Positions 39,415 to 49,099 of a stretch of DNA of 64,000 nucleotides are shown here, in pieces (the stretch's first letter is position 1; each line of letters begins with the position of its first letter). The stretch is from the NCBI GenBank assembly GCA_963575745.1, contig CAUYUJ010020173.1:98606-162605 (forward strand). The letters run 5' to 3'. The position numbers were made by a program, and so were the translations under genes. This DNA is from Prorocentrum cordatum. Taxonomy: Eukaryota; Sar; Dinophyceae; Prorocentrales; Prorocentraceae. A model generated the notes under the pieces. That model worked only from the letters and a program-made list of their open reading frames with translations, was not told where the DNA came from and ran no database searches.

Positions 39415-39995
39415 GGTTCTTGCTTGTATGACGGGAAGTCCGACAACAGTGGTGACCCCCAGCGTGAGGGGGCAATGCGTCCCATGGTACGTTTAGCATT
39501 GGGAGACCGATTAGGGTGGAGAGGCAGTCTTTGAGATCCGACCAGGGACGCGTGCCCGAAATTGGCATATCGAAGCCAAACGTGCCGCCAGCTGCTTGTC
39601 AGAATCCCAGGGCGCCCGACCGAGCTTGATATCGTCATGCCGCGGGCCGTTGTGCCAGCACTTGCTGTTCAGAGCCCCGGTGTATCAGTAAGACCAAGCG
39701 CGAGTACTTGACAAAATGCCACCAGCGTCGGCCCGTTGTTGCCAGCGCCTGCGGCTTGGGACGCGCGCGTCTTCGAGTCTGGTCAGCGCGCCGTCCAGGC
39801 GCTGCCCTGAGGGGGCGGCCTCGCCAGCGCAGAGCAGCTCCAGCGAATCTCGCGCGAGCGCGGCTGCCTCGGCCGTGCCCGCCGCGACGAGGGCCCTGGA
39901 GTTTACTCTCGCTGGTGGATCGGTTGCCGCGTGCGGGTGGAGGGCGGCTGCGAGGGTGTTGGGCTCGCCGCCCAGCTGCGGTGCGAGGTCGTCCA
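39415..39995. other. Within decayed LINE; no domain assigned
   Basis: Lies between the ORF1 and endonuclease remnants. TGGTGACCCCCAGCGTGAGG near 39451 resembles TGGTGACCCAGCGTTGCGAT near 44021. Significance unknown. Confidence 0.35.
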
Positions 39996-39999
39996 AAGC

Positions 40000-40620
40000 G
40001 GGGGGCGTCGCGGCGGTCGCTGCCAGGTCCTACGGGCCGCTGCTCGACTAGCTTGGCGAGTGCAAGGGCGTGGTGACGTTTGCCCGGGAGACCCGTGCAG
40101 TGGGGGCGGGCTTGGTGAGTTACAGAGTCGCATCGGAGATTCTGGGTGGCGTGGGTTGCGGGCTCAATCCATCGAGACGGGCGCCGCGGCTGCCGCGAAT
40201 CTAAGAGGGGCGGCAGTTCTCACGCGCGGGGGCATCGCGGTCGCGAGCCCGCCCGGTGAGGGGGGCGCGCTATTTGCGTTGGCAGGGCAGTATGCGGCTG
40301 CGTTCGGTAGTGAGTTCCTGGCGGCGTCATCGCGGCTGGCGTCTGGGCCCTGGCGCGGGGGGTCTGCCTGGCAGGCCTCAGGGCTGGGCTGGGTTAGCGG
40401 GTGCGACTTCGGCGCCGAGTTCGACGCGCTTGACGTCGGGGGGCCGGGTAGCCAAGCTGCAATTGGGTGCCGTGCATTTCGAGGGAGCTAGCCTGCGTCG
40501 CGGAGGTGGGCTCCTTTATGATCGACTATATCACCGCGGCCAGTGGCCTTGCCTCGAGGCTTGATCGCCAGGTGGGCGTGCCCTGCGCAAAGGCGTCGAT
40601 CCCGCCGCCTCCTTCCTTTG
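40000..40620 (+). pseudogene. Decayed LINE: endonuclease remnant
   Basis: One frame has RGGIAVASPP, resembling the GGVAV segment of APE-type endonucleases. Further on it has SGCDFGAEFDALD, resembling the GDFN segment with Asn lost. Another frame has FMIDYITAASGLASRL, resembling the IDY/F strand before the catalytic Asp-His. The order is right for an endonuclease between ORF1 and reverse transcriptase. Assignment by motif resemblance only. Confidence 0.45.
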
Positions 40621-40654
40621 TGCGTCTTCGTCTGCTGCGGCGCTGCAGCCTTGC

Positions 40655-41461
40655 GTGAAGCCGAGTGCTGGGCGAACCGAACTTTCGCTGCTGCCCCGCC
40701 GATCGGCTGCCCTAGGCCCCATGCCCGCGGCGTGGGTCCCGCCCGCTGTCTGGCAAGGTCACGTCGCAGAAGGACTTGGAGGCAGTTTGGGGCGCTGCGC
40801 CGAGCGGCGCGGATTTCGAGATGGCGGGGCGATGCGACGAGGCAGGCTTGGAGGCGAGGCGGCGCGCCGTCAGGTCAGGGGCGCCCAATTCAAGCGGCAG
40901 CAGATGGCTTGGAGACCGCCAGGGCATCGGAAACTCCGCGATGCGTGGGTGACTCGTGCGGCGACAGTTCGCAGATGGGCCCTGGATCCCAAGTCAAAGA
41001 AAGAGGCTGACCAGTTTGAGCGAGAGGCTCCAGAGGCGCGCGCCGCGCGCGCCTTGACCGAGCTGCGGCGCGCGAAGGCGCGCTGGGCCGCCGGCGAGGC
41101 CGGGCGCTGCTGCCAGAAGAACGCCGTGGAGAGCTACGGGTCGGCGGTGATCGACGTCGATTTCAATGAGTTCTTTTTGTATGCGTCGCGGAGATCGTCG
41201 ACCCAGGCGTCGGGGGTGCGGCGGCGGCGATTGTCGAGCATGCGGACAGGCGCACTTCGAAGACCCAGGCCGAGAAGCAGCGGCGCGAGTTCCCCCGTGA
41301 GTCTTTTTCCGGGGATGCCAGCGGGGCGCGCGCGATGTCCGGGGGCCGAGCCCGGGCTGAGATCCCGAATCACTGGGGGCATCATGCTCTTCGGGCGACT
41401 GAGTTGCCAGCGGGTGCGGAGGCGTAGCCCGCGCCGCCGCGCGTGGAGGCAGAGCGGGTGA
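40655..41461 (+). pseudogene. Decayed LINE: linker between endonuclease and RT
   Basis: A 268-residue frame, basic and helical in part (PKSKKEADQFEREAPEARAA, then ALTELRRAKARWAAGEAG). Such Arg/Glu/Ala-rich helices are typical of the stretch before the reverse-transcriptase fingers in LINE proteins. It sits between two recognised remnants. No independent function is proposed. Confidence 0.4.
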
Positions 41462-41590
41462 GAGCTGCGGCTAGGGGCTTCGCAGTCCGCGCCGCCGCAG
41501 GCCCCGCCAGGCTGCCCCCGCGCTGCCGAGACTCTCTCTCGAAACAGGCCGCGCAGGCAGTAGCGGGCGCATGTTCATGCCGTTTGAAGA

Positions 41591-42190
41591 ATGGCTTGCG
41601 CGGCCGCTGGATTGCCGAAGCCAGACGGCGGGGTGAGGTTGCCGATGCAAAACGGCGACGCCAGGCTCATGGTTCTCAGCGACGCGCCCATCAGAGTCTG
41701 GGGCAAGCTCCGACGACCCGTCAGTGCCGAGTGGCAGCAGGCGTATCATTGTGGTGCGACGTTGGGAGCTCGCGCTGGCCAGGCATTTCGCGCTCGGCGT
41801 TCGATCGCAACCTCCAGCAGGAGGTAGCGGAACTACTTGGCGAGCACGCATGTGCCATGCTACTGGAGATGGTTCAGTTTTATGAGATGGTAATCCCACG
41901 TGCTATATTGCGTGACGGGCAGGCCCTGGGGCCTCCGTGCAGATTGCGGCGGATGCTGCGTTCGTGTTACCAACGGCCGAGAAGAGTGCGTGCCCTTGGG
42001 AGCGTCCCAGAGAGCGTCGCGCTCTTCTAGGGGATCCTGGCGGGATGCGCGCACGCCGCATTCTTGCTGCACCCGTTAAGTTACAGGGCGGCAGCGAGAG
42101 CCAGCGGCGCCCCCCCCGCCGTCGCCCCCTGAACTCTCGTGGACGAGATCGGGCCCCAATGCGTCGCCAAGGACCCCGAGGGCCTCTAGT
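41591..42190 (+). pseudogene. Decayed LINE: reverse transcriptase core
   Basis: Fingers in one frame: GLPKPDGGVRLPM, then APIRVWGKLRRPVSAEW (41610-41745). Palm in the next frame: AMLLEMVQFYEMVIPRAILR, where motif A would need Asp but Glu is present, then RRVRALGSVPESVALF. A TAG at 42028 follows, then GILAGCAHAAFLL as motif B and TLVDEIGPQCVAKDPEG at 42133, a motif C with LVDE instead of xxDD. Frame change, stops and altered catalytic residues show a dead enzyme. Confidence 0.75.
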
Positions 42191-42379
42191 ATCTGGCTAT
42201 GGCGTCTCGGGCGTTCGTCATGGAAGGCTCGGCATGAACCTCGAGGCCTCGCAGTCGGGTGACGTGCCTGGGTGTCGCAAGATTTGGGGATGCCCCCAGA
42301 AGCATGCGGGCTTCCATGGGATCTCCTGCGAGTCTCGCATGCCTCGGGCATGAACTGTCGGGTCCCGGTGTACTCATGG

Positions 42380-42871
42380 GGCACTGGGAAGAAGCGCCCC
42401 AGCCAGCTTCGTGCGAGGCGACAGCGATTCAATGCGCTTGGAGGCGCAGGTGGCAGTAGAGCCATTGAGTTGTAGAGGACAGGAGCGCTGCCATCTGTCG
42501 GCCACGGCGCCGCCGTTGCCGGCGCCCCTGGCGCTGCCTTGAAAGAGCTGCGATTGTTCGCGGCGGCTCTGAATGGGGCCCCAGGCAGGTCCTCGTCAGG
42601 CGTCGCAGCAAATCTTTTGTGTCACACTAGCAACATGTGTGACCCGATCTCCCGCGCTGCCCTCCAGGTCGTCGTGCCATTTGCCGAGTGGATTCGGGGC
42701 TTCGGGGTGCAATTTTGTCGGCCTCATCGCGCTTGGGAGAGTCAGAGGGAGAAGTTCGGGGATAAACCGTTTTTGCCGCGGCCAGAGGAACTCTTGGTTG
42801 TTTCGGTTTTCATGTCGGAGGATCGCGTGGGGCTGCGTCGCCAGCCGCGTTGTCCAGGACGACCTGGGTGA
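42380..42871 (+). pseudogene. Decayed LINE: RT connection region
   Basis: One frame continues YSWGTGKKRPSQLRARRQRF, a TAG at 42473, GALPSVGHGAAVAGAPGAAL, then KELRLFAAALNGAPGRSSSG and PISRAALQVVVPFAEWIRGF. A basic stretch after a WGTG turn, followed by Ala/Leu helices, is what follows the palm in LINE proteins. No catalytic residues are expected here. Confidence 0.55.
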
Positions 42872-43008
42872 CCTCTGCGACCTCTAACGCATGTGCCCCG
42901 AGGGTTCCGAGGCCCCCTTGATGGAAGGTGCACAGTGGTGGCAACCTGACGGGCTGACCTGGCACAGCTACATCGTGGAGCCTGGCTTTTCTTTGTCAAC
43001 CGCATCAC

Positions 43009-43422
43009 GTGTGCACGGCGTCTCGGAGCGCCCCAGGCGCACTGGGCCGACGACGTTCCAACTCCTGTTCGGCTCGATCTCAAGCGCGGAGGCCAAGTGC
43101 GCCCGCGCGCAGCGCGTTGGCAGGAGAGATTGCGGAGTGCTCGGGCCGAACTGTCTATGATTGCAAGGCTTTGCTAAGAGGGGGCCCCGAGGACGAGTGC
43201 AACCTCCTCCTTGGGCAGTTGTCCGACTTTCGGGATCGCCTGAGGGCGTCTGGAGTTCGGCTTGGTCAGCAGTCTTGGGGTAACACTTACCTCGTCTATT
43301 GGGCCCCTGAGCCTCCTGCGGGGGCGCCAAGTACAGGCGGGACCCCGGGCGTCTACACGTGGGGGGACCAGTGGGACCTGGGGCCTCAAGTCGTACTCGG
43401 GCGGGTCTGGGACTGCTGCTAG
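43009..43422 (+). pseudogene. Decayed LINE: further C-terminal coding remnant
   Basis: A 137-residue frame with balanced composition (ECSGRTVYDCKALLRGGPED, then LLLGQLSDFRDRLRASG). It lies between two recognised remnants on the same strand and is taken as part of the same element. On its own it would be unrecognised. Confidence 0.4.
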
Positions 43423-43553
43423 TAGTCCTGAGACCCTGAGGGACGATGGTCGGTCTGCCAGCTGGACCCCAACCGTTTCCTGCCTAAAATGGCCGCCTGC
43501 AGCCCTCTGCCGTGCCTGGTTCAGACCGTGACCTGTGCTGAAACAGATGCCAG

Positions 43554-43890
43554 CAATATGGGGTTGGAGGTCCGGCCGAACCGCGAGATTTGTGCCACTA
43601 TTGGTCATCGGCGGTGAAGGATGGGAACGGACGGCCCCGGGCTCTTCAGCACGGCCGCGCCAACAATGCTCGCGCATGGAAAGATGTTTTCTCCGCTCCC
43701 AGTGCCAGAACTCTTGGGCATCTTGCTTCTTTCCGGTGGACATTTGCACGCCGTGACATCCACGGCGTGGCGTCAGCAGGTGTCCCCTTGGGCGCCATCA
43801 AAGACTGGCTGTGCAACGCTTGGGCCGATTTGTTCACAACATGCGCGGCCGCCTCACACGGTGGCCCAGGCGGTCAGCGATGCCAAAATA
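43554..43890 (+). pseudogene. Decayed LINE: RNase H-like remnant
   Basis: The frame reads LCHYWSSAVKDGNGRP, then RWTFARRDIHGVASAGV and KDWLCNAWADLFTTCAAA. The CNAWAD piece resembles the GN-x-WAD segment at the end of RNase H-like domains in LINEs. After a frame change, AVSDAKILALAEHNKTVQ follows. Assignment rests on resemblance. Confidence 0.45.
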
Positions 43891-44019
43891 TTGGCGCTGG
43901 CCGAGCACAATAAAACCGTGCAGTGCGTGTCTTGGGCGGTCCACCAGGTGAGTGTGTGCAGAAGTGCGGGCGCGATTCCTCTCCCGCTCCCAAACTTCCC
44001 GAATGGCGACTCCCAGTGG

Positions 44020-44156
44020 TGACCCAGCGTTGCGATGACCATGACCTGTACGTGTGTCGGCTGCTCGGGACGTATAGGTGTCGGTCGTGTGGTTCTACCA
44101 CCAAGATCCAGGCTTCATTTCACTACCTGCAGTTTGGTGATGGACGATGGACGTAG
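44020..44156 (+). pseudogene. Decayed LINE: C-terminal zinc-knuckle remnant
   Basis: HDLYVCRLLGTYRCRSCGST then QASFHYLQFGDGRWT and a stop at about 44156. A Cys-x6-Cys-x2-Cys cluster near the stop fits the short zinc-binding end common in LINE ORF2 proteins. This is taken as the 3-prime coding end of the relic. Confidence 0.4.
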
Positions 44157-44159
44157 GTG

Positions 44160-44905
44160 TGCCTGAAGTTCTGCGGCGACGGCGTTGAATGCCGAGGATT
44201 TCAAGACGCCTGTGCGGTGGGAGGCTTGTGGGGACCCCCGCGTAGCCGCCGCCCTGCTGCCGCCGCTGCTGTTGCCCAGGGGCCCTTGGGAAAGCCCGCG
44301 GGGGCCCACGTGCTGCCCGAGGTTGAACGCCTCCCCCAGCGTATTGAGGCCGCCGATGCCTCGAATGCTGGGGACGCGGATCTCGTCGTTGACTTTGGAG
44401 TTTTTGGGCATGCTGTGCTCTTTTGTGTGCGCTCGGCTTGTTGTTGTCGCAGTTGTGTTTGACACTGTAATGCCGACGCCTTGCGCAAGCTCCGACGTGT
44501 GTATTCTGGGCTCCCAGAGGTTCCGAGCACTCGGTGAGACCAGCACAGAGTTATAGATCGAATCGGCTGTGGCCTCGAGCCCCGCCAAGGAGGCGTGCCG
44601 TCGAGGGCGGCCCCTGCCCCCACAGAGCGTGGGGGGGGAGTCGGTGGCCCAGGTTCTCTCGCGCGTGGCGGCTCTCCCGGGGCCCCGCCCCGGTGCCCGT
44701 TCTGGCCGCTCTCGTTCGGTCCCTCAGGTTGTCCTCTCTCTTCTCGAGGTGTTTTTTTCGTTCGCGGGCGCGCCCTTCGGTCGCCCTGCCCGCGCTCCTC
44801 TGTGCACCCCTCTCTCGTTCCCGCCATCCGTTTCCTTCCCAGTGCTTCTACCTTCTCCATCCTCAGTCCTGCGTCCTCCTCCTCCCCTCCTACCTCGGTA
44901 ACAGA
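44160..44905. other. No gene recognised
   Basis: May include the relic's 3-prime untranslated part. Open frames are composition-driven. Confidence 0.35.
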
Positions 44906-44908
44906 AGC

Positions 44909-45031
44909 TTGCAAGTGCGGTCCGCACGGATTTCTTGGATCGGCGCTGGACCCTTCCTCCCTGGCGCCAAAGGCGCGCCGACAGGGGGATACAGCGCCGA
45001 TCCGAGAGATCCGCGCGGACCTCCGACAGGT
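44909..45031. mobile_element. Hairpin family HP1, best complete copy
   Basis: TCCGCACGGA at 44921 and TCCGCGCGGA at 45010 end the core. The left arm is TTTCTTGGATCGGCGCTGGA; the right arm in reverse complement is TCTCTCGGATCGGCGCTGTA. The interior CCTGGCGCCAAAGGCGCGCC is itself nearly palindromic. The outer flanks (AAGTGCGG and CCTCCGACAG) extend the similarity. Confidence 0.85.
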
Positions 45032-45034
45032 CCG

Positions 45035-45460
45035 GGTAAGGCGAAATCGCGATGATCAGGGGCTGCCCGACTCGACTTCAGGATCCAAAGACTAGCTCGG
45101 TAAGCTCACCCAGCAATGACGACATGCAGGGCCAGTTCGTGCTCATGCGGTGTTTGGTCGCCTAGCTCTGTCCTTCGCTCCTCCAGGGCCCCCCAGCGCC
45201 AGGGCCTGCCCGGGAGGCTCTGCGGATCTTCGGCGCTTCGGTGCCAGGGCTGCCGGTCCGTTGGTGCGGGGGGGAGGCGGTGAGGAAGAGAGGTGGAGGA
45301 GGAACGTCTTCTTTGTCCTCCTCTGCTCGTCCCCCACCCTCCACCTTCGTCCTCAGCCTCCCCCTCCCCCCACGTCGTCCACATCGTCCGCCCTATCCAC
45401 CTCGTCATCCTTTGAGCGCGCCCGTTGTGTTACTAGGGGGGGATCGGGCTTTGAGCTGAT
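45035..45460. other. No gene recognised
   Basis: Mixed then C+T-rich sequence (45300-45420). Nothing supported. Confidence 0.35.
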
Positions 45461-45464
45461 TTCA

Positions 45465-45655
45465 TTTCCCGTTAATTCTCTTCCCCTTAAGTCTTCCCTT
45501 CCCGTTAATTCTTCCCGTTAATTGTCTTGTATTCCCTCTAAGTATTTTGTCTTCCCGTTAATTGTCTTGTCTTCCCGTTAATTGTCTTGTCACGTATTCC
45601 CGTTAACTGTCTTGTATTCCCGTTAATTGTTTTGTATTCCCTTTTATCTGTTATT
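45465..45655 (+). repeat. 20-bp tandem repeat (TTGTCTTCCCGTTAATTGTC)
   Basis: About nine units. Several are exactly 20 bp apart; others carry short insertions or deletions. CCCGTTAATT is the conserved core. The related TTCCCGTTAATTCGGG also appears near 46447. Confidence 0.85.
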
Positions 45656-45689
45656 TTCCGATTCCAAGGCCCCAGTGGGTGCGTTCGCA

Positions 45690-45960
45690 TACAGGAGGAG
45701 ACGGAGGAGGAGGAGGAGGAGGAGGAGGAGGAGGAGGAGGAGGAGGAGGAGGAGGAGGGAGAGGAGGAGGAGGAGGAGGAGGAGGAGGAGGAGGTAGGAG
45801 GAGGAGGAGGAGGAGAAGGAGGAGGGGAGGAGGAGGAGGAGGATGGGAGGAGGGAGGAGGAGGAGAGTAGGGGAGGAGGCGGGGAGGAGTAGGAGGAGTG
45901 TGGGTGGGGAGGAGGGACGGGGAGGCGGGGGGGGGAGGGGAGGGGGGAGAGGAGAGGTGG
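45690..45960. repeat. (GGA)n purine tract
   Basis: About 270 bp of GGA/GAG repeats with G-rich variants. Glu-rich, Gly-rich or Ser/Leu-rich frames across it are not proteins. Confidence 0.93.
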
Positions 45961-46224
45961 AGGGTAGGGCGGCTGAGGAGGAGGAGGGAGACCTTGCTGC
46001 GCTTGCTGGAAAGGATGGGGCGGTATACGTCGATAAACCTGTCAAGCTCGTCTCGAGGGACTCGTCAGCCCTGGCGCCCGAGGGGGGGCGGTGGCCTGGA
46101 TCCTCCTCGGGCCTCGGGCGGCCGTCCGGGGCGACTCCGGCGCCTCTGGAAGGCTCTCGGCGAGGCGCAACTGCAGGAGAGCAACCCGAGGTCCCCCACC
46201 CCTCGCCCCACATGATTTTCATTG

Positions 46225-46515
46225 CTGGGGATTACCGTCCAAGAGTTCGGGGATTACCGTCCAGAATTAACGGACCTCCCGGGAACCTCCCGGGGCCCCA
46301 CCTCCAGGGAACTTTGCCCGATAATTTCGCGATAATTATATGGATTAAAACAATCACAACGAATTACCGGGAAGGCCCCCACCTCCCGGGGCCCCACCTC
46401 CCGGGACCTCCCGGGAAGCTTTTCCCTCTAATGTTTGGACGGTAATTCCCGTTAATTCGGGACCTTCTCTTCCTCCTCCTCCTCCTCCTCCTCCTCCTCC
46501 TCCTCTTCCTCCACC
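46225..46515. repeat. CGGGAACCTCCCGGGG and GGATTACCGTCC repeats, then (TCC)n
   Basis: GGGGATTACCGTCCA occurs twice (46228, 46252). CCTCCCGGGGCCCCACCTCC occurs twice (46285, 46380). (TCC)n follows at 46471-46512. TAACGGACCTCC and GGAGGTCC-like blocks suggest an imperfect inverted repeat. Confidence 0.6.
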
Positions 46516-46693
46516 TCTTCCGAGCCCTCTCCTCGGGGCCCTGGCGGCCCCGAGGGCCCGACGAGGCCCCCTGGTGAGGGCCCTCCTCAGCAGCTGGAGC
46601 AGGCGAGAGCTTCTCATGCCGAGCCCGTGCCTCCTCCCGTGCCTCCTCCCGTGGTTCCCCAGGGCTCCTGTAGGCCTTTGAGGTCCATGTCCA

Positions 46694-46863
46694 CCGCCAG
46701 AATATGTCCACATCCACCGCTTCGGAGTCGTGCCCTGGAATCTCGAGGAGCAGTGGATATGGATATCTGCCCGCCCGCGTGAGCGGGCAGATATCCATAT
46801 CCGCCGCTCCCCGAGTCCTCGCAACACGATCCAGCAGCAGTGGATATGGTCAAATTCTGGCGG
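46694..46863. repeat. 170-bp indel-free palindrome
   Basis: Two 81-bp arms meet around the 8-base loop CCGCGTGA. The inner 20 bp of each arm (GGATATGGATATCTGCCCGC and its complement) are perfect. The outer ends are CCGCCAGAAT and ATTCTGGCGG. Arms are equal in length with no insertion or deletion, and roughly 70 percent identical overall. No target duplication is visible. Structure fits a foldback element or an extruded-cruciform site. Confidence 0.93.
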
Positions 46864-46929
46864 CGCACCATGGGTGTGGTTTTCCTGTAGTCCCACCCCC
46901 TCTACGTGTGTAATGTAGGGATCATAGGC

Positions 46930-47100
46930 TAACAGTGTAAGACCGAGTATGACTGACGCCCAGAATCATTAGTTGGAGCAGGCGGGAATGATAGGGAAAT
47001 TAACAGGAGTTATAGGGGAATTGACGGGCAATTGCTGGAATTAGGAGACTATAGGGAAATTATAGGGAGATTATAGGGAAGCTCAAGCAGGGAATTATCG
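46930..47100 (+). repeat. 11-bp repeat (ATAGGGAAATT)
   Basis: ATAGGGAAATT, ATAGGGAGATT and ATAGGGAAGCT follow directly at 11-bp spacing near 47050. Looser copies (GATAGGGAAATTAAC, ATAGGGGAATTGACG) lie upstream. Confidence 0.7.
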
Positions 47101-47104
47101 GTAA

Positions 47105-48230
47105 CTCAAAACCCGATCCCCCCTCTTGTAACACAACGGGCGCGCTCAAGTCATCCTCCGCCTTCTCCTGCTCGCCCTCCCTCCTGCTACATCTTCCTTA
47201 TCATTCATCACCCTCGCCCGCATCCTCCTGTTCGCCGCCGCTGTTTCTACCCCCCTGGCCCATGTCAGCATGCCGTCCACACCGTCCTCGTTCCTCTCGC
47301 TCGCCGTCGTGGTATTTGTCGTCGTCTCGTTGTTTTCGTCGTCGTCTTTGCTGCCTCGTTGCTGCTTATATGATCTTCCCTGCTCCTCGCCCTCTCCTTT
47401 CTCCTCGTTCGTACCCTCACCCAATTCACCACTCCTATCCTCTTTCTCTTCCTCCACGTCCTATCCATCCTTCCCCTTCCTGCTCAGCCGTGTTTCCGAA
47501 AACGTCGGGCCAGCAGGTCGCATGCCCAGGCGATCGCGTTTCAGGACTGGTAGCACCTCGGACACAGCCTGCTCGCCGGCATCGGTGCAGACACGAAGGG
47601 GCTGCCCAGAGAGGCCACCTTTCGGCCCAAGCGTAGATAAATCGAGACTCAGATTTGGCCGTCGGCCCACGGAACCTGTGCTCGGGGTCGGCTCACAGGT
47701 TCGATGTCACGAGGGCGTGGGGTCCGGCCACACCCTGCCACGGGGGGCTGCTTCGAGCAGCGATCGTGGTGCGGGCAAAGGGCACCATCAACGGCCATGG
47801 GCCTCACAGCTCCAGCACTCTCGGATAACTTCTGAGAGCGAGGGGATTTCGGGAGCACTCTTTGCCTTGGCTGTGGCCGCATCGCCAGTCAGGCAGTGCG
47901 GCATTCGAGAAGGGAGCGCCCTGAAGTGTTTGAATCGCGATTGTTTGCAGCAGCCGAGACAATCGCAGCACGCCTTGCCTCCTGGCACCTCGGCATTTGC
48001 CAAGCTTCAGAGCCAGAAGAAGAGGGTCGTGAAAGATTTGTTCAGCGTTACCTGGGGTTAGATCGAGCAACAAACATACTCTCCCCCCTGGTCCACCCCT
48101 CATAAAATATGGGGGGATCCCTCCTGGTGTGCACCTGATCCGCATTCTACAGTATTGGTTCACGCGAACCAGAGGTCGCTCTTGCCTAAGGGCACTCGTG
48201 CGTGCTGCCGAATCCAGGCCGCCCAGACAG
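47105..48230. other. No gene recognised
   Basis: C+T-rich to about 47490, then mixed. A plus-strand frame (47270-48061) and a minus-strand frame (47804-48259) overlap, and neither shows a domain. RDCLQQPRQSQHALPPG on the plus strand is not recognisable. Confidence 0.3.
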
Positions 48231-48236
48231 GGCTGC

Positions 48237-48414
48237 AGTTGATGGGGTCGGAGAGTCACACCGACCGCATCGCTGATGCATCAGCGATGCGGCTCGATTC
48301 GGAGCTCGACCCTCTCCACGCCGACGTCTCCGAGGCATTGCCGATCAATCGGTCATGAATCGGCGATGCAGCGCAATCCTCCTGCCCTATCTGCTCGGAC
48401 ATTCGGGCGGCCTC
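48237..48414. mobile_element. Inverted-repeat element MI1, copy C
   Basis: Left GATGGGGTCGGAGAGTCAC then CGCATCGCTGATGCATC. Right, in reverse complement, GATAGGGCAGGAGGATTGCG then GCATCGCCGATTCATG. The interior CGGCTCGATTCGGAGCTCGA matches copies A and D. Ends about 60 bp upstream of the exon-like piece at 48478. Confidence 0.7.
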
Positions 48415-48477
48415 CGAGCCGAAAGCGGGAGCGCAAGACGCCGTCATTTGGCCGACCCCCGCCGTGCCTCCCGGCAG

Positions 48478-48690
48478 GCGGCGGGGTGAGCTTCGACAGG
48501 TTTGTGGAGCTGGTTAACGACGAGTCGGATGACGGCTGCCACTGCACCGACGAGGAGCGCACTCATAAGCAGAGGCGGAAACGACCCCCCAGCCACTGTG
48601 TCCATGACACGCGGATGTACTCCTACTGTCATGTTGGGGGCAGGATTTGTCCGCCTGCTGCGGTGCAAGCAGCTGACGACGAGTAATACC
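48478..48690 (+). CDS. Possible exon, complete EF-hand-like loop
   Basis: After CCTCCCGGCAG (AG at 48476-48477) the frame reads GVSFDRFVELVNDESDDGCH then CTDEERTHKQRRKRPP, ending at a stop near 48686. Numbering the loop from Asp at 48519: Asp1, Ser3, Asp5, Gly6, Cys9 and Glu12, close to an EF-hand calcium loop, and a helix with Phe-x2-Phe-Val-x-Leu precedes it. Further Cys/His residues follow (HCVHDTRMYSYCHVGG). It may be one exon of a gene, or a relic. Function is inference. Confidence 0.4.
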
Positions 48691-48694
48691 AGGC

Positions 48695-48918
48695 ACAACG
48701 TTCGATCGGCTGGTGCTTCGCGAGTTCCCTGCATTCCCCCCTCCCCCGAAAGAGGACAAAATAAGCCGACGAGGAGCGCACGGGGCTCCCCTGCCCGCTG
48801 GATGGGCCGCTCGGGCGTCGCACGCGCCCCGCCGCCAGGGGCGCGGCCGTCGGTGACCGCGACGGCCGCCATCGTTTTCGAGACTCTTGGGCGGTCGAGA
48901 TCGTCGCCGCCGTCGTCT
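48695..48918. other. No gene recognised
   Basis: Link between the exon-like piece and MI1 copy D. Nothing supported. Confidence 0.35.
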
Positions 48919-48920
48919 CT

Positions 48921-49096
48921 AGGTCCGACATATAGGATGAGGATCGCGGCGCATCGCCGATGCAACAACAACGCGGCTCGATGTGGAGCCCGATTCTCTC
49001 CGCGCCGGAGCCGCCGACACATCGCCGATACATCGCTGATGCATCGCCGATGCATCTGCGATGCGGCGCGATCCTCTGACCTGATTCGGGAGGCCT
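48921..49096. mobile_element. Inverted-repeat element MI1, copy D
   Basis: Left GATGAGGATCGCGGCGCATC then GCCGATGCA. Right, in reverse complement, GTCAGAGGATCGCGCCGCAT then CGCAGATGCA. The interior CGGCTCGATGTGGAGC is as in copy A. The right outer end AGGCCT follows TCGGG, as in copies A and C. Confidence 0.75.
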
Positions 49097-49099
49097 CCA

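Noticed and set aside
39451-44040. TGGTGACCC(CC)AGCGT at 39451 and 44021 as LTR-type primer sites or terminal repeats
   Set aside because: Only about 18 bases are similar, no long terminal repeats flank them, and the coding remnants are LINE-like.
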